From Streptomyces viridiviolaceus (GTDB taxonomy: Bacteria; Actinomycetota; Actinomycetes; Streptomycetales; Streptomycetaceae): a DNA stretch of 64,000 nt. Numbering within the stretch: the first letter of the stretch is position 1; each line of letters begins with the position of its first letter. Position numbers and translations under genes: made by a program. The stretch lies in assembly GCF_014650995.1 (NCBI RefSeq), contig NZ_BMWA01000007.1, positions 157,899 through 221,898 of the forward strand, in the 5' to 3' direction. Positions 33,511 to 42,024 of this stretch are shown in pieces. The notes under the pieces were generated by a model. The model did not search any database, had not been told where the DNA came from, and saw only the letters and a list, made by a program, of their open reading frames with translations.

Positions 33511-35039
33511 CGTGCCGCCTCCGGCCGGGCCGACGGCACCGGGCCGCCGACGGTGAACCGGAGGGCGCTGTCCTCGACCGGCCCCTCACGCAGCCGCTCG
33601 ACGTCCCTCTCGTACGCCATCTCCACCGTCCACGGGCCGCTCGTCCCCGCCCGGGGGAACTCCCTGATGCCTCGTAGGACGTAGTTCGACCTCAGGTCCA
33701 TGTACGGCACCCGTTCGACGGTCGGGTCGTCGAGGACGGGTGCGACGGTGGTGTAGCCGTGGGCGTCCATGTGGTCGAGCAGGCGGCAGAAGTGCTCGCA
33801 GACCAGATCGACCTTGAGTGTCCAGGAGAGGTTGGTGTAGCCGAGCGCGAAGACGAGGTTCGGCACGCCGGACAGCATCATCGCCTTGTACGCCATGGTG
33901 TCCGAGGGTTTCGTCTCGCGGCCGTCGACGCTCAGCCGGATTCCGCCGAAGGGCGACATGGTGAGCCCGGTCGCGGTGACGACGATGTCGGCCGTCAGTT
34001 CCTGGCCGGACTTCAGCAGGATGCCGGTCTTGGTGAACCGGTCGATGTGGTCGGTGACGACCGAGGCCCGCCCGGCCGAGATCGCCTTGAACAGATCGCC
34101 GTCGGGCACCACGCACAGCCGCTGGTCCCAGGGGTCGTAGCGCGGGGTGAAGTGGGTGTCGACGTCGAAGTGCCGGGGGAGTTGCCGGCGCACGTTGGCG
34201 ATGAGCAGTCTGCGCATGAGCTTCGGCATGCGCCGGCTGGCCTTGTAGATCCCACGCGTGAACAAGATGTTCTTGCGCCGGACCATCCGGTGCGCCCGTT
34301 TGTGACCGACCAGTTTCCGCAGCGCGTGGGCCAGGGAGTCGTGGGCCGGCAACGAGAACACATAGCTCGGTGAGCGCTGCAGCATGGTGACGTGGCCGGC
34401 CGTGCGGGCCATCGAGGGGATGAGGGTGACGGCCGTGGCGCCGCTGCCGATCACGACGACGCGCTTGCCGGTGTGGTCGAGGTCCGCCGGCCAGTGCTGC
34501 GGATGGATCACCGTGCCGGCGAAGTCCTCGATGCCCGTGAACTTGGGTGTGAATCCGGCGTCGTGGTCGTACATGCCCGTGCCGAGGAACAGGAAGCGCG
34601 CGGTGAACCTCGCCTTCTTCCGGCTGCCGTGCTGCTGCGCGGTGACGGTCCACCGCCCCTGCGCGGACGAGAACTCCGCGCTGACGACCCGGTGGCCGAA
34701 CCGGATGTGCCGGGCCAGCTCGTACTCGTCGACGGTCTGCCGCAGGTAGTCGAGGATGAGGTGTCCGTCGGCGATCGACTTGCGGTGGGCCCACGGCTTG
34801 AAGCCGTAACCGAAGGTGGGCATGTCGGAGTCGGACCGGATGCCGGGGTACCGGAACAGGTCCCACGTCCCGCCGATGGCGTCGCGGTCCTCCAGGATCG
34901 CGAAGGACGTGCCCGGGCGGAGGGCCTTGAGGTGGGAGGCCGCGCCGATGCCGGAGATCCCGGCGCCGATGATCAGCACGTCGACGTCCGTGGACGGTCC
35001 GGACGACGGCGCGGTCCGGCTGGTGGTCGTGTTCGTCAC
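33507..35039 (-). CDS. flavin-containing Baeyer-Villiger-type monooxygenase
   Basis: 510 residues. First Rossmann motif VLIIGAGISGIGAASHLK (about 20-37), the BVMO fingerprint FAGTVIHPQHWP (about 165-176), the second Rossmann motif VVVIGSGATAVTLIP (about 187-201) and ADIVVTATGLTMS near 340. Inserts oxygen next to a ketone using NADPH and O2. Start GTG (35037-35039) has AGGAG upstream and overlaps the acyl-CoA dehydrogenase stop (GTGA). Part of the site-A operon. Confidence 0.9.
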   Translation of the reverse strand: MTNTTTSRTAPSSGPSTDVDVLIIGAGISGIGAASHLKALRPGTSFAILEDRDAIGGTWDLFRYPGIRSDSDMPTFGYGFKPWAHRKSIADGHLILDYLRQTVDEYELARHIRFGHRVVSAEFSSAQGRWTVTAQQHGSRKKARFTARFLFLGTGMYDHDAGFTPKFTGIEDFAGTVIHPQHWPADLDHTGKRVVVIGSGATAVTLIPSMARTAGHVTMLQRSPSYVFSLPAHDSLAHALRKLVGHKRAHRMVRRKNILFTRGIYKASRRMPKLMRRLLIANVRRQLPRHFDVDTHFTPRYDPWDQRLCVVPDGDLFKAISAGRASVVTDHIDRFTKTGILLKSGQELTADIVVTATGLTMSPFGGIRLSVDGRETKPSDTMAYKAMMLSGVPNLVFALGYTNLSWTLKVDLVCEHFCRLLDHMDAHGYTTVAPVLDDPTVERVPYMDLRSNYVLRGIREFPRAGTSGPWTVEMAYERDVERLREGPVEDSALRFTVGGPVPSARPEAAR

Positions 35040-36322
35040 GGGTGGCTCCTGGCCGTGGTGGGGAGGGGCTGCGAGGGGTCGGCTCCCGCCGGTCGGCAGT
35101 CGCCTGCGGCCGCGCGGCGGCTCAGCTCGGCGCGGGCGAGGGCGTTCTTGTGCACCTCGTCGGGGCCGTCGGCGAAGCGCAGCGAGCGGATGCCGGCGTA
35201 GGCGCGGGCGAGCGGGAAGTCCTGCGAGAGGCCGCCGGCTCCGTGGATCTGGATGGCCTTGTCGAGGATCCACTGGACCGTCCGGGGTGTGGCGATCTTG
35301 ATGGCCTGGATCTCGGCGTGGGCGCCCTTGTTGCCGACGGTGTCCATCAGCCAGGCGGTCTTGAGGACGAGGAGGCGCAGTTGCTCGATCCGCACCCGGG
35401 ATTCGGCGATCCAGTCGCGGATCACGCCTTGGCGGGCGAGCGGCCTGCCGAAGGCGACCCGCTGCTCGGCGCGGGCACACATCATCTCGATGGCCCGTTC
35501 GGCGACTCCGATGGCACGCATGCAGTGGTGGACCCGTCCCGGGCCCAGCCGCGCCTGGGCGATGGCGAATCCGTCGCCTTCCCGGCCGATGAGGTTGGCG
35601 GCCGGGACCCGTACGTCGTCGAAGACCAGCTCGGCGTGGCCGCCGTGGTCGTGGTCGTCGTACCCGAAGACCTCCATGGCGCGTCTGATCTCGAGGCCGG
35701 GAGTGTCGCGCGGGACGAGGATCATCGACTGCCGTCGGTGCCGGTCGGCCTCGGGGTCGGTCCGGCCCATCACGATGAACACCTGGGCGTTGGGGTTCAT
35801 CGCTCCGGTGATCCACCACTTGCGGCCGTTGATCACGTATTCGTCGCCGTCACGCACGATCGACGTGGCGATGTTGGTGGCGTCGGAGGAGGCCACGTCG
35901 GGCTCCGTCATCGCGAACGCGGAGCGGATCTCGCCCGCGAGGAGCGGCTCCAGCCACTCCTTGCGCTGGGCCTCGGTGCCGAACATGGACAGCACTTCCA
36001 TGTTGCCGGTGTCCGGTGCCGCGCAGTTGAGGGCGGCAGGCGCGAGTTCGGGAGATCGGCCGGTGATCTCGGCGAGGGGCGCGTACTGCAGATTGGTCAG
36101 GCCGGCGCCCTCCTCGCCGGGGAGGAAAAGATTCCACAGACCGCGTCGGCGGGACTCGGCCCGGAGCTCGCCGAGCACCGGGACCGAGTCCCAGGCCCAA
36201 CGGTCGTCGAGAGCCCCGAGCTGCTGCGCGAACACCGGCTCCGCCGGGTGGATATGACTCCACATCAGGTCGAGCAGGTTCTCGCGCAGCAGTTCCGTGC
36301 GCGGGTCGAAGGCGAAGTGCAT
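35036..36322 (-). CDS. acyl-CoA dehydrogenase (ACAD10/11-like)
   Basis: 428 residues. FAD flavoprotein with FAMTEPDVASSDATNIATSI and INGRKWWITGAMNPNAQVFI, the middle domain HAELVFDDVRVPAANLIG and the C-terminal QIHGAGGLSQDFPLARAYAG. The adjacency to an APH-type kinase two bases upstream mirrors the fused kinase/dehydrogenase of animal ACAD10/11 and the Pseudomonas levulinate enzymes, which together convert 4-hydroxyacyl-CoA to a beta-oxidation substrate through a phosphorylated intermediate. That specific role is inference. Confidence 0.9.
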   Translation of the reverse strand: MHFAFDPRTELLRENLLDLMWSHIHPAEPVFAQQLGALDDRWAWDSVPVLGELRAESRRRGLWNLFLPGEEGAGLTNLQYAPLAEITGRSPELAPAALNCAAPDTGNMEVLSMFGTEAQRKEWLEPLLAGEIRSAFAMTEPDVASSDATNIATSIVRDGDEYVINGRKWWITGAMNPNAQVFIVMGRTDPEADRHRRQSMILVPRDTPGLEIRRAMEVFGYDDHDHGGHAELVFDDVRVPAANLIGREGDGFAIAQARLGPGRVHHCMRAIGVAERAIEMMCARAEQRVAFGRPLARQGVIRDWIAESRVRIEQLRLLVLKTAWLMDTVGNKGAHAEIQAIKIATPRTVQWILDKAIQIHGAGGLSQDFPLARAYAGIRSLRFADGPDEVHKNALARAELSRRAAAGDCRPAGADPSQPLPTTARSHP

Positions 36323-36324
36323 GA

Positions 36325-37368
36325 TCAGTGTTCCTTGAGTGCGGCGAGTCCGGCGTCGAGCAGGGGATGGATCGCCTCGCCGATACGGTCGAAGCCGGGT
36401 CCGACCGTCTGCCCGCCCAGATGGCGGAAGTGGATGCCTTCGAGGATCGCGGCGAGCTTGAAGGCGGCGAGGCCGAGGTGGAAGCCGAGGCCGCCGAGGT
36501 CGCGCCCGCTGCGGGCGGCGTAACGGGCGACGATCTCCGGCTCGCCCAGGAAGCCGGGTGCGTCTCCGGCGTCGGGGGCGATCTCGGGGCCGACGAGCCG
36601 GGCCAGCCGGGTGTAGAGCAGCATCAGCGCCAGGTCGGTGACCGGGTCGCCGACGGTGGCCAGCTCCCAGTCGATGACGGCGCGCGGCCGGTCGTCTCCG
36701 TCGACCAGTACGTTGTCGAGCCGGAAGTCGCCGTGGACGATGCCGGGGAGGGTGGCCGCGTCCATCGCGGGTGCCCGTGCCTCCAGTTCGGCGCGGAGGG
36801 TGACGGCGGCCGGCAGGTCGCGGGAGTACGAGGCTGCCAGCTGTTTGCGCCAGCGCGTCACCTGGCGGGTGAGGAAGCCCTCGGGGCGGCCGAAGCCGCC
36901 GAGCCCGACCGCTTCCGCGTCGACCGTGTGGAGGTCGGCGAGGGTGTCCACGAGGGCACCGGAGATCCGCCGCACCCGCGCGGGACCGAGGGGTGCCAAT
37001 TCCGCGGCCCTGCGGTACGGCCGGCCCTCGACCGCCTCCATGACGTAGAACTCGGCGCCGATGACGCCGGTGTCGAGGCAGAGGCCGTGCAGCCGTGGCA
37101 CCGGGACCGGGGTGTCGGCGAGCGCCGCCATCACCGCGTACTCGCGCCCCATGTCGTGGGCGGTGGCGAGCACGTGGCCCAGGGGCGGCCGGCGCAGAAT
37201 CCAGTGTGACCGGCCGTCGGTGAGGCGGTAGGTCAGATTGGACTTGCCGCCGGTGATCAGGGTGGCCGACAGCGTGCCGATCCGGGCTGCCGGCACGGCC
37301 TCGGCGAACCAGGGGCGAAGTCGGGCGAGGTCGAGCCCTGGGGTCGCGCCTGCCTCCTGCGCTGCCAT
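36325..37368 (-). CDS. APH/ChoK-fold phosphotransferase family protein
   Basis: 347 residues from ATG 37366-37368. Kinase fold: ITGGKSNLTYRLTDG nucleotide loop, catalytic loop GIVHGDFRLDNVLVDGDD (HGD-x4-N) and metal-binding VIDWELATVGDP. It resembles the kinase half of ACAD10/11 rather than antibiotic kinases. ATG overlaps the SDR stop (TGATG). Likely phosphorylates the hydroxyl of a hydroxyacyl-CoA for the neighbouring dehydrogenase. Confidence 0.85.
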   Translation of the reverse strand: MAAQEAGATPGLDLARLRPWFAEAVPAARIGTLSATLITGGKSNLTYRLTDGRSHWILRRPPLGHVLATAHDMGREYAVMAALADTPVPVPRLHGLCLDTGVIGAEFYVMEAVEGRPYRRAAELAPLGPARVRRISGALVDTLADLHTVDAEAVGLGGFGRPEGFLTRQVTRWRKQLAASYSRDLPAAVTLRAELEARAPAMDAATLPGIVHGDFRLDNVLVDGDDRPRAVIDWELATVGDPVTDLALMLLYTRLARLVGPEIAPDAGDAPGFLGEPEIVARYAARSGRDLGGLGFHLGLAAFKLAAILEGIHFRHLGGQTVGPGFDRIGEAIHPLLDAGLAALKEH

Positions 37369-37892
37369 CAAGCACCGCCTGCCGCGGCGAGCCCGCCGTC
37401 GACGACCAGGGTCCGCCCGGTCATCCACTCGGCGTCCCCGGAGAGCAGGTACGCCACGACGCCGGCGATGTCATCGGGGGCGCCGAGCCGCGCCAGCGGG
37501 TACTCCGCCGCGACGGCGTCCTCGCGCCCCTCGTGGAGCGCGGCGGCGAACCTCGTCTTCACCACGGCGGGGGCGACCGCGTTGACCCGGACGCGAGGGC
37601 TGACCTCGATGGCGAGCTCCTTGGTGAGGTGCATCAGCATTGCCTTGCCGGCTCCGTACATCCCGATGCCGGGCTCCTCGTCCTGGTGGGCCGTGTCGGC
37701 GGCGTGGCCGGCGACCGCGAGCGCGTGGTCGGCGCCGCCGAGCGCGGCGACGGCCGAGGCCGGGGCATCGGGCTTGCGTCCGGTGATCACCACCTTCGCG
37801 CCGTCGGCGACCAGCCGCTCGGCGATCGCGAGCCCGATGCCGCGGCCGGCGCCCGTGATGATCGCGGTCCGTCCCGCGAATCTCTCGGCCAT
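37368..37892 (-). pseudogene. short-chain dehydrogenase with a central deletion
   Basis: 174 residues against about 250 in the family. The N-terminal NAD site (TAIITGAGRGIGLAIAERL) and C-terminal half (MYGAGKAMLMHLTKELAIEV, RVRVNAVAPAVVKTRFA, GRTLVVDGG) are intact and in one frame. The region between AADTAHQDE and EPGIGMYG (about 37675) lacks some 75 residues that should hold the NNAG strand and the catalytic Ser. Tyr and Lys (YGAGK) remain. Still translated and coupled to the next gene, but almost surely inactive. Confidence 0.8.
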
Positions 37893-37916
37893 GGTTTCTC
37901 CTCGACGGATAGGGGG

Positions 37917-38084
37917 TCAGTGGCGGCCGGCGGCCGACGCCGCCGCGACGTTCCGGGCGGCGTTCGCGCCGGTTTCCACGGCGCCCTCGGCCCCTCCGAT
38001 GCCCATCGGTGCGCTGTCGCCTCCGGCGAGGTGGATGCGTCCGTGGGGCCTGCGCGGCTCGGGAACGGCCCGGACCGGATGCAT
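37917..38084 (-). pseudogene. FAD amine-oxidase-type C-terminal remnant with its own ribosome site
   Basis: 55 residues: MHPVRAVPEP, then GRIHLAGGDSAPMGIGGAEG and AVETGANAARNVAAA. That is the C-terminal FAD-binding end of flavin amine oxidases and resembles the end of the protein at 50470 (IHLAGDYQLDMPSLADAATS). AGGGAGA lies five bases before the ATG, and operator A is just upstream, so promoter, ribosome site and tail survive while about 400 residues in between are gone. Confidence 0.65.
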
Positions 38085-38115
38085 GGGCTTCTCCCTGTGC
38101 TCGCCGCGTAGACTA

Positions 38116-38161
38116 GATCTCGATTCGACTTCGAGTTTATGGGCTGTTCAAGGCCTGTCAA
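38116..38161 (-). promoter_or_regulatory. site A: promoter and operator of the leftward catabolic operon
   Basis: On the minus strand TTGACA (38156-38161), 16 bases, then TAAACT (38134-38139); the operator (38116-38139) begins at this -10 and covers the expected start. Its core differs from the family core CGATCYCGAATCGNGTTCGA at three positions (AGATCTCGATTCGACTTCGA). Directs the unit 38084 to 29240. Confidence 0.75.
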
Positions 38162-38194
38162 TACGCACCGAGCAGGAAGCTCGGGGCCGAGGCT

Positions 38195-38223
38195 GATACG
38201 ATCTCGAATCGTGTTCGATAAAA
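38195..38223 (+). promoter_or_regulatory. site B: operator over the TetR gene start
   Basis: Contains CGATCTCGAATCGTGTTCGA, a perfect match to the shared core, at 38200-38219. It overlaps a possible -10 (TACGAT, 38197-38202) and the GTG at 38211, so the repressor would block its own gene. Confidence 0.7.
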
Positions 38224-38843
38224 ATGCGACAACCCGGACCCCGGCCCGCCCAGGGGCGCAGCGTCGCGGGATGGAGCGCAGAAAGGCCATCCTCGACGCC
38301 GCCGAGGCCCTGCTCGCCGAGCAGGGCTACGAGGCCGCCACGCTGAAGGCGACCGGCGAGCGGGCGGGCATCCCGATCGCCTCGATGTACCACTACTTCG
38401 CCGATCGGTACCAGGTCGACGCCGAGCTGCTCCAGCGGCACCTGAGCGAACTCGACAGGCTCATCGGCGCCGCGCTGGCCGAACCGAGGGCGCAGACGCT
38501 GCGCGAGGCCGTAGACGTCATGATCGACCTGCTCCTCGACTACCTCCGCCGACACCGGAGCTGCACGGAGCTCTGGTTCGCCGGCCGTCACACCACGCTC
38601 GACGAACTGGTGCGTGCCTTCGACGAGGCGCAGGCGGAGCGGCTCTGGCGGTACCTCGTCGAGCGGGGCCTCCTCTCCGACGACACGCCCCTGCTCGCCC
38701 TCCTCCTCGCCTTCGAGGTCGGCACCCGGCTCTTCGACAGTGCGTTCCGGCGCTCGCCCGCTGGTGACGGCGCCACGATCGACGAGGCGCGCCGCCTCGT
38801 CACCGCGTACCTGGAGACGTATGCCTCTGATGGGGCGGGTTGA
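38211..38843 (+). CDS. TetR-family regulator of the catabolic island
   Basis: 210 residues if it starts at GTG 38211, 190 if at ATG 38271. The DNA-binding domain runs from RRKAILDAAEALLAEQGYEA to the recognition helix IASMYHYFADRYQVD, followed by a helical ligand domain ending LVTAYLETYASDG. I prefer the GTG: it lies nine bases after a -10-like TACGAT (leaderless mRNA) and gives a normal N-terminal arm; the ATG has no close ribosome site. Divergent from the operon and with an operator on each side, it is the obvious candidate to bind sites A-E. Confidence 0.87.
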   Translation: MFDKNATTRTPARPGAQRRGMERRKAILDAAEALLAEQGYEAATLKATGERAGIPIASMYHYFADRYQVDAELLQRHLSELDRLIGAALAEPRAQTLREAVDVMIDLLLDYLRRHRSCTELWFAGRHTTLDELVRAFDEAQAERLWRYLVERGLLSDDTPLLALLLAFEVGTRLFDSAFRRSPAGDGATIDEARRLVTAYLETYASDGAG

Positions 38844-38872
38844 CACCGGCGCGCCCCGTCGCGCTCGGACGG

Positions 38873-40408
38873 CTATCGCAGCGGGTCGCCCCACCGCACC
38901 TGTTCGCGCAGCCGGTTCTTCAGGAGCTTCCCTCCCGCGTTGCGCGGCAGCGCCTCGGTGACGACCGTGGCGTACTGCGGAACCTTGAAGTCGGCGAGCC
39001 GGTCCCGGCAGTGCGCGATCACCTCGGCGACGTCGATCTCCGTCCGGTCCCCGAAGAGGACGGCCCCGACCTTTTCCCCCATGACCTCGTCGGGTACGGC
39101 GAGGACCGCGGCGTCGGCGACACCGGGGGCGGAGAGCAGCACCGCCTCGACCTCCACGCTGGAGATGTTCTCGCCGCCGCGGTTGATGATGTCCTTGATC
39201 CGGTCGACGATGTGGACGCGCCCGGCCTCGTCGATCCGGACGATGTCCCCGGTGTGCAGCCATCCGTCCGCGATCGTCTCGGCCGTGGCCTCCGGCCTGC
39301 GCCAGTACCCGGTGGTCACCGTGACACCACGGACCACCAGCTCGCCCGTGTACGGGTCGTCACCGATCGGGGCGACGCCGAGCTCCACCGACGGCACCGC
39401 GTAGCCGACGGAGTCCGCGTGCTCGGCGGCGTCCCGGTCCGGCAGGACGGTGATCAGCGACGCCGTCTCGGTCATGCCGTAACCGTTGATCACCGTGGCC
39501 TCCGGGAAGGCCGCCTTCAGCGAGCGCACGAGTGACGGCGCGATCGGGGCACCGCCGTACGCCAGCCAGCGCACCCCCGAGACGTCGGCACCGACGAAGG
39601 CCGGATGCCGGAGCAGCAGGGAGTACACCGCGGGCACGGTCACGACGAACGAGATCCGTTGCTCCGTCAACGCCGCCGTCAGCCGCGGCAGATCGAGGGT
39701 GGGCATGATCACCGATGTGCCGCCGAGACAGGCGGCGACGACGAACTGCGCGTTGCAGCCGGTGACATGGAACAGCGGTACCGAGATCAGGGTCCGCAGC
39801 TCAGGGCCGGCGTCCCGCGGGATGCCGAGACAGCGGATCAGATTCTCGGCGTTGGTCACGAACGCCTCGTGCGTGGTCGGCACCCCCTTGGGGCGCCCGG
39901 TCGTGCCCGAGGTGTAGAAGAGCGCGGCCACGTCGGTGGTGCCGAGGTCCGTGGCGACGTAGGGATCGCCGTCCGGCAGCGGGGCATCGGGCGGCAGGTC
40001 GACCTTCACGTCGGCGTCGGCGAGGACGAACTCCACCTCCGGTCTGGCCGACCGGGTGTTGACCGCCACAGAGATGCCGCCGGCCATCAAAGTGCCCCAG
40101 AAGGCGAGGGCCCAGTCCGTGCCCGCCGCGTACCGCACGGCCACCCGGTCCCCGGGTGTCACACCGCGGGCCCGCAGCCCCCCGGCCACCCGCGTGGCAC
40201 GCCGCCACAGCTGCGCGTACGTGAGCCGGTCCCCGCCGAGTTCGACGACCGCTTCCGCGTCGGGGCGGATCTCGACGTGCGTACGGAGTGCGTCGAGCAG
40301 CGTCGCGGGCGCATCCGGGTACCTGGGGACCCCGTTCGCGTCCCTCACCAGGTCAACCTGAGGGAAGGGGTTGCGCGTTCGCGGGACGGGGGTGATGGGG
40401 CGGGGCAT
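38873..40408 (-). CDS. AMP-binding acyl-CoA synthetase
   Basis: 511 residues from ATG 40406-40408 (GGAG eight bases upstream). Adenylate-forming motifs: P-loop FYTSGTTGRPKGVPTTHEAF, VINGYGMTETASL, DGWLHTGDIVRIDEAGRVHI, DRIKDIINRGGENISSVEVE and the catalytic lysine in LPRNAGGKLLKNRLRE. Activates a carboxylic acid to its CoA thioester. Intact and full length. It converges on the TetR gene and has no operator of the A-E type just upstream; 130 bases separate it from the end of the leftward gene at 40542, so it may be read through from site C. Confidence 0.92.
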   Translation of the reverse strand: MPRPITPVPRTRNPFPQVDLVRDANGVPRYPDAPATLLDALRTHVEIRPDAEAVVELGGDRLTYAQLWRRATRVAGGLRARGVTPGDRVAVRYAAGTDWALAFWGTLMAGGISVAVNTRSARPEVEFVLADADVKVDLPPDAPLPDGDPYVATDLGTTDVAALFYTSGTTGRPKGVPTTHEAFVTNAENLIRCLGIPRDAGPELRTLISVPLFHVTGCNAQFVVAACLGGTSVIMPTLDLPRLTAALTEQRISFVVTVPAVYSLLLRHPAFVGADVSGVRWLAYGGAPIAPSLVRSLKAAFPEATVINGYGMTETASLITVLPDRDAAEHADSVGYAVPSVELGVAPIGDDPYTGELVVRGVTVTTGYWRRPEATAETIADGWLHTGDIVRIDEAGRVHIVDRIKDIINRGGENISSVEVEAVLLSAPGVADAAVLAVPDEVMGEKVGAVLFGDRTEIDVAEVIAHCRDRLADFKVPQYATVVTEALPRNAGGKLLKNRLREQVRWGDPLR

Positions 40409-40541
40409 CTCGGCGGCTCCAGGGAAGGGCGTGGCGGACGGCACACGAAGGGGTGGTGGACGACCAGGGCATCGCCGCTCGCGGACCTCCCGAGTGCGCG
40501 GTCGCGGCGATGCCCTGGTCAGGGTCGAGTCGGGAGCGTCC

Positions 40542-41792
40542 CTAGTGCACCGACTCGACGATCTCGTAGCGCGGTGTCCCCACGCGCTCCAGGGCGTTGT
40601 AGAAGGCCTCCGGCTCGGCCCAGTCCTCCGGGGCGAACGAGCCGGCGCGCTTCCCGGCCTCGTCGAGCGCCAGCACCATGAACGCGGCGCAGGCCGTCCC
40701 CGTCACCGTGGCCATGCTGGCGACGAGATACGAGCCCGGCCCGCTGACCGGCGTACGACGGACGGCCACGGCCGGGCGCCCGTTGCGGGTCCCGCTGACG
40801 CGGGCCAGCAGGCCGCCCCGCCAGGTGTACCGCCGGCGGACGGCCGAGGCCCCGAGGAACTTGAGCAGCTCGCCCGATCCGCTCTCGCCGCGGCGGACCT
40901 GGGCGATCATGCCGCCCAGGGCGTGGCGCCAGCCCAGGGGAGTGCCGAAGCGGCTCTTGACGATCGCCATCATGAAGTCGACCGCCTCTTCGGAGGTCAT
41001 CCGGCCCGACTCGATCGCCTGGCCGAGCCCCTTGACGAGGCCGTTGACCGGCGCCGGGTCCATACCGCCGAGGCAGCGGATGCGCTGCGCCCCGGGAAAG
41101 CGACGGGGCATGGTGACGGGCTCCGGGTGGGCGGTCTCGTACAGCAGGGTCTCGCCCAGGCCACCGCCCATCGGCGCCGATCCGGTCTCGACGTACGACT
41201 CGTGGTTGACCGGCCCGCCGTTCTCCCATGTCAGGCAGTCGCCGGCGGCGATGTGCATGAGGTGCTGGATCACGGCCCGGCCCACGTGCGGCCGCTCGTC
41301 GCCGACCGTCCAGAACATCTCGATGTCCTCGACGGTGTCCAGCTCGCTCGCGGCGTCCACGGCCAGCACGTTGCTCATGCCCGGCGAGGCGCCGCACCCG
41401 ATGTAGAGCGGAATGCCCGCCTCCTGGGCCTGCTCGGCGAGGCTCAGCGCGTGCTGGGTGCTCTCGACGTCGTCGTCGAAGTCGAGATACGGCACCTTCG
41501 CCTCGACGCAGGCCGAGATCACCGGCTCGGAGGTGCGGATGTAGGGCCCCGCACCCAGGACGACGAGAGCAGCGCCGTCGACCACCTCGAGGAGGGCGTC
41601 ACGGTCGTAGAGGTCGAGCCGCCGGACCCTGGCCCGGCCGGCGGGCAGCCGCTTCACCAGCGGCTGCAGGAGTTCGGGCCGGATGTCGCAGAGGGTGAGC
41701 TCCCAGCCGCCTCCCGCCCGGGCGAAGCGCTCGATGGCCACCTTGCACATCTCGCCCGCGGCGCCGATGAACACGACCCGCCGCGCCGTCAT
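40542..41792 (-). CDS. saccharopine-dehydrogenase-like NAD(P)-binding protein, copy 1
   Basis: 416 residues. N-terminal Rossmann motif VVFIGAAGEMCKVAIERFA, GAALVVLGAGPYIRTSEPVI (about 75-95), IGCGASPGMSNVLAVDAA (about 130) and a long mixed C-terminal half. It resembles saccharopine-dehydrogenase-type reductases, but the substrate is unknown and lysine metabolism is not implied. About 50% of aligned stretches are the same in copy 2 (62579). Its ATG overlaps a 16-residue leader ORF (ATGA) and operator C lies upstream. Confidence 0.82.
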   Translation of the reverse strand: MTARRVVFIGAAGEMCKVAIERFARAGGGWELTLCDIRPELLQPLVKRLPAGRARVRRLDLYDRDALLEVVDGAALVVLGAGPYIRTSEPVISACVEAKVPYLDFDDDVESTQHALSLAEQAQEAGIPLYIGCGASPGMSNVLAVDAASELDTVEDIEMFWTVGDERPHVGRAVIQHLMHIAAGDCLTWENGGPVNHESYVETGSAPMGGGLGETLLYETAHPEPVTMPRRFPGAQRIRCLGGMDPAPVNGLVKGLGQAIESGRMTSEEAVDFMMAIVKSRFGTPLGWRHALGGMIAQVRRGESGSGELLKFLGASAVRRRYTWRGGLLARVSGTRNGRPAVAVRRTPVSGPGSYLVASMATVTGTACAAFMVLALDEAGKRAGSFAPEDWAEPEAFYNALERVGTPRYEIVESVH

Positions 41793-41839
41793 GCGACGAC
41801 CCCGGCTTCGAACACCACAACGTCATCACAGTGGGCCAT
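41789..41839 (-). CDS. 16-residue leader peptide coupled to the saccharopine-dehydrogenase-like gene
   Basis: MAHCDDVVVFEAGVVA, from ATG 41837-41839 with GGAG seven bases upstream, ends in ATGA with the next start (41789-41792). The downstream gene has only a poor ribosome site of its own, so this leader may load ribosomes for it. No attenuation-type codon run is seen. Not preceded by an ORF in copy 2. Confidence 0.4.
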   Translation of the reverse strand: MAHCDDVVVFEAGVVA

Positions 41840-41920
41840 GACCCGCTCCGTTCTGTTTCCGTCGCCGTACACGCGCGGCGACTCCCGTGTCGCGGCCGGC
41901 CCGGCAGGCCGAGGGCGCGT

Positions 41921-41971
41921 GACTCGATTCCGAATCGAATTCGAGTTTAGCTTCCGGTGAAGTGCCGTCAA
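41921..41971 (-). promoter_or_regulatory. site C: promoter and operator
   Basis: On the minus strand TTGACG (41966-41971), 16 bases, TAAACT (41944-41949), with the operator at 41921-41949 covering the start; core CGATTCCGAATCGAATTCGA (two differences from the consensus). Faces the leader ORF and the saccharopine-dehydrogenase-like gene, at the end of SpoIIE copy 2. Confidence 0.75.
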
Positions 41972-42024
41972 GGTCTGGTTGTCGATGAGACCGGCTCGAT
42001 ACCGCAGGGGCCGGAGAGGAGGCC

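Noticed and set aside
36325..37368. Aminoglycoside resistance phosphotransferase
   Set aside because: APH fold only; the context with an acyl-CoA dehydrogenase and the sequence pattern fit ACAD10/11-type kinases.
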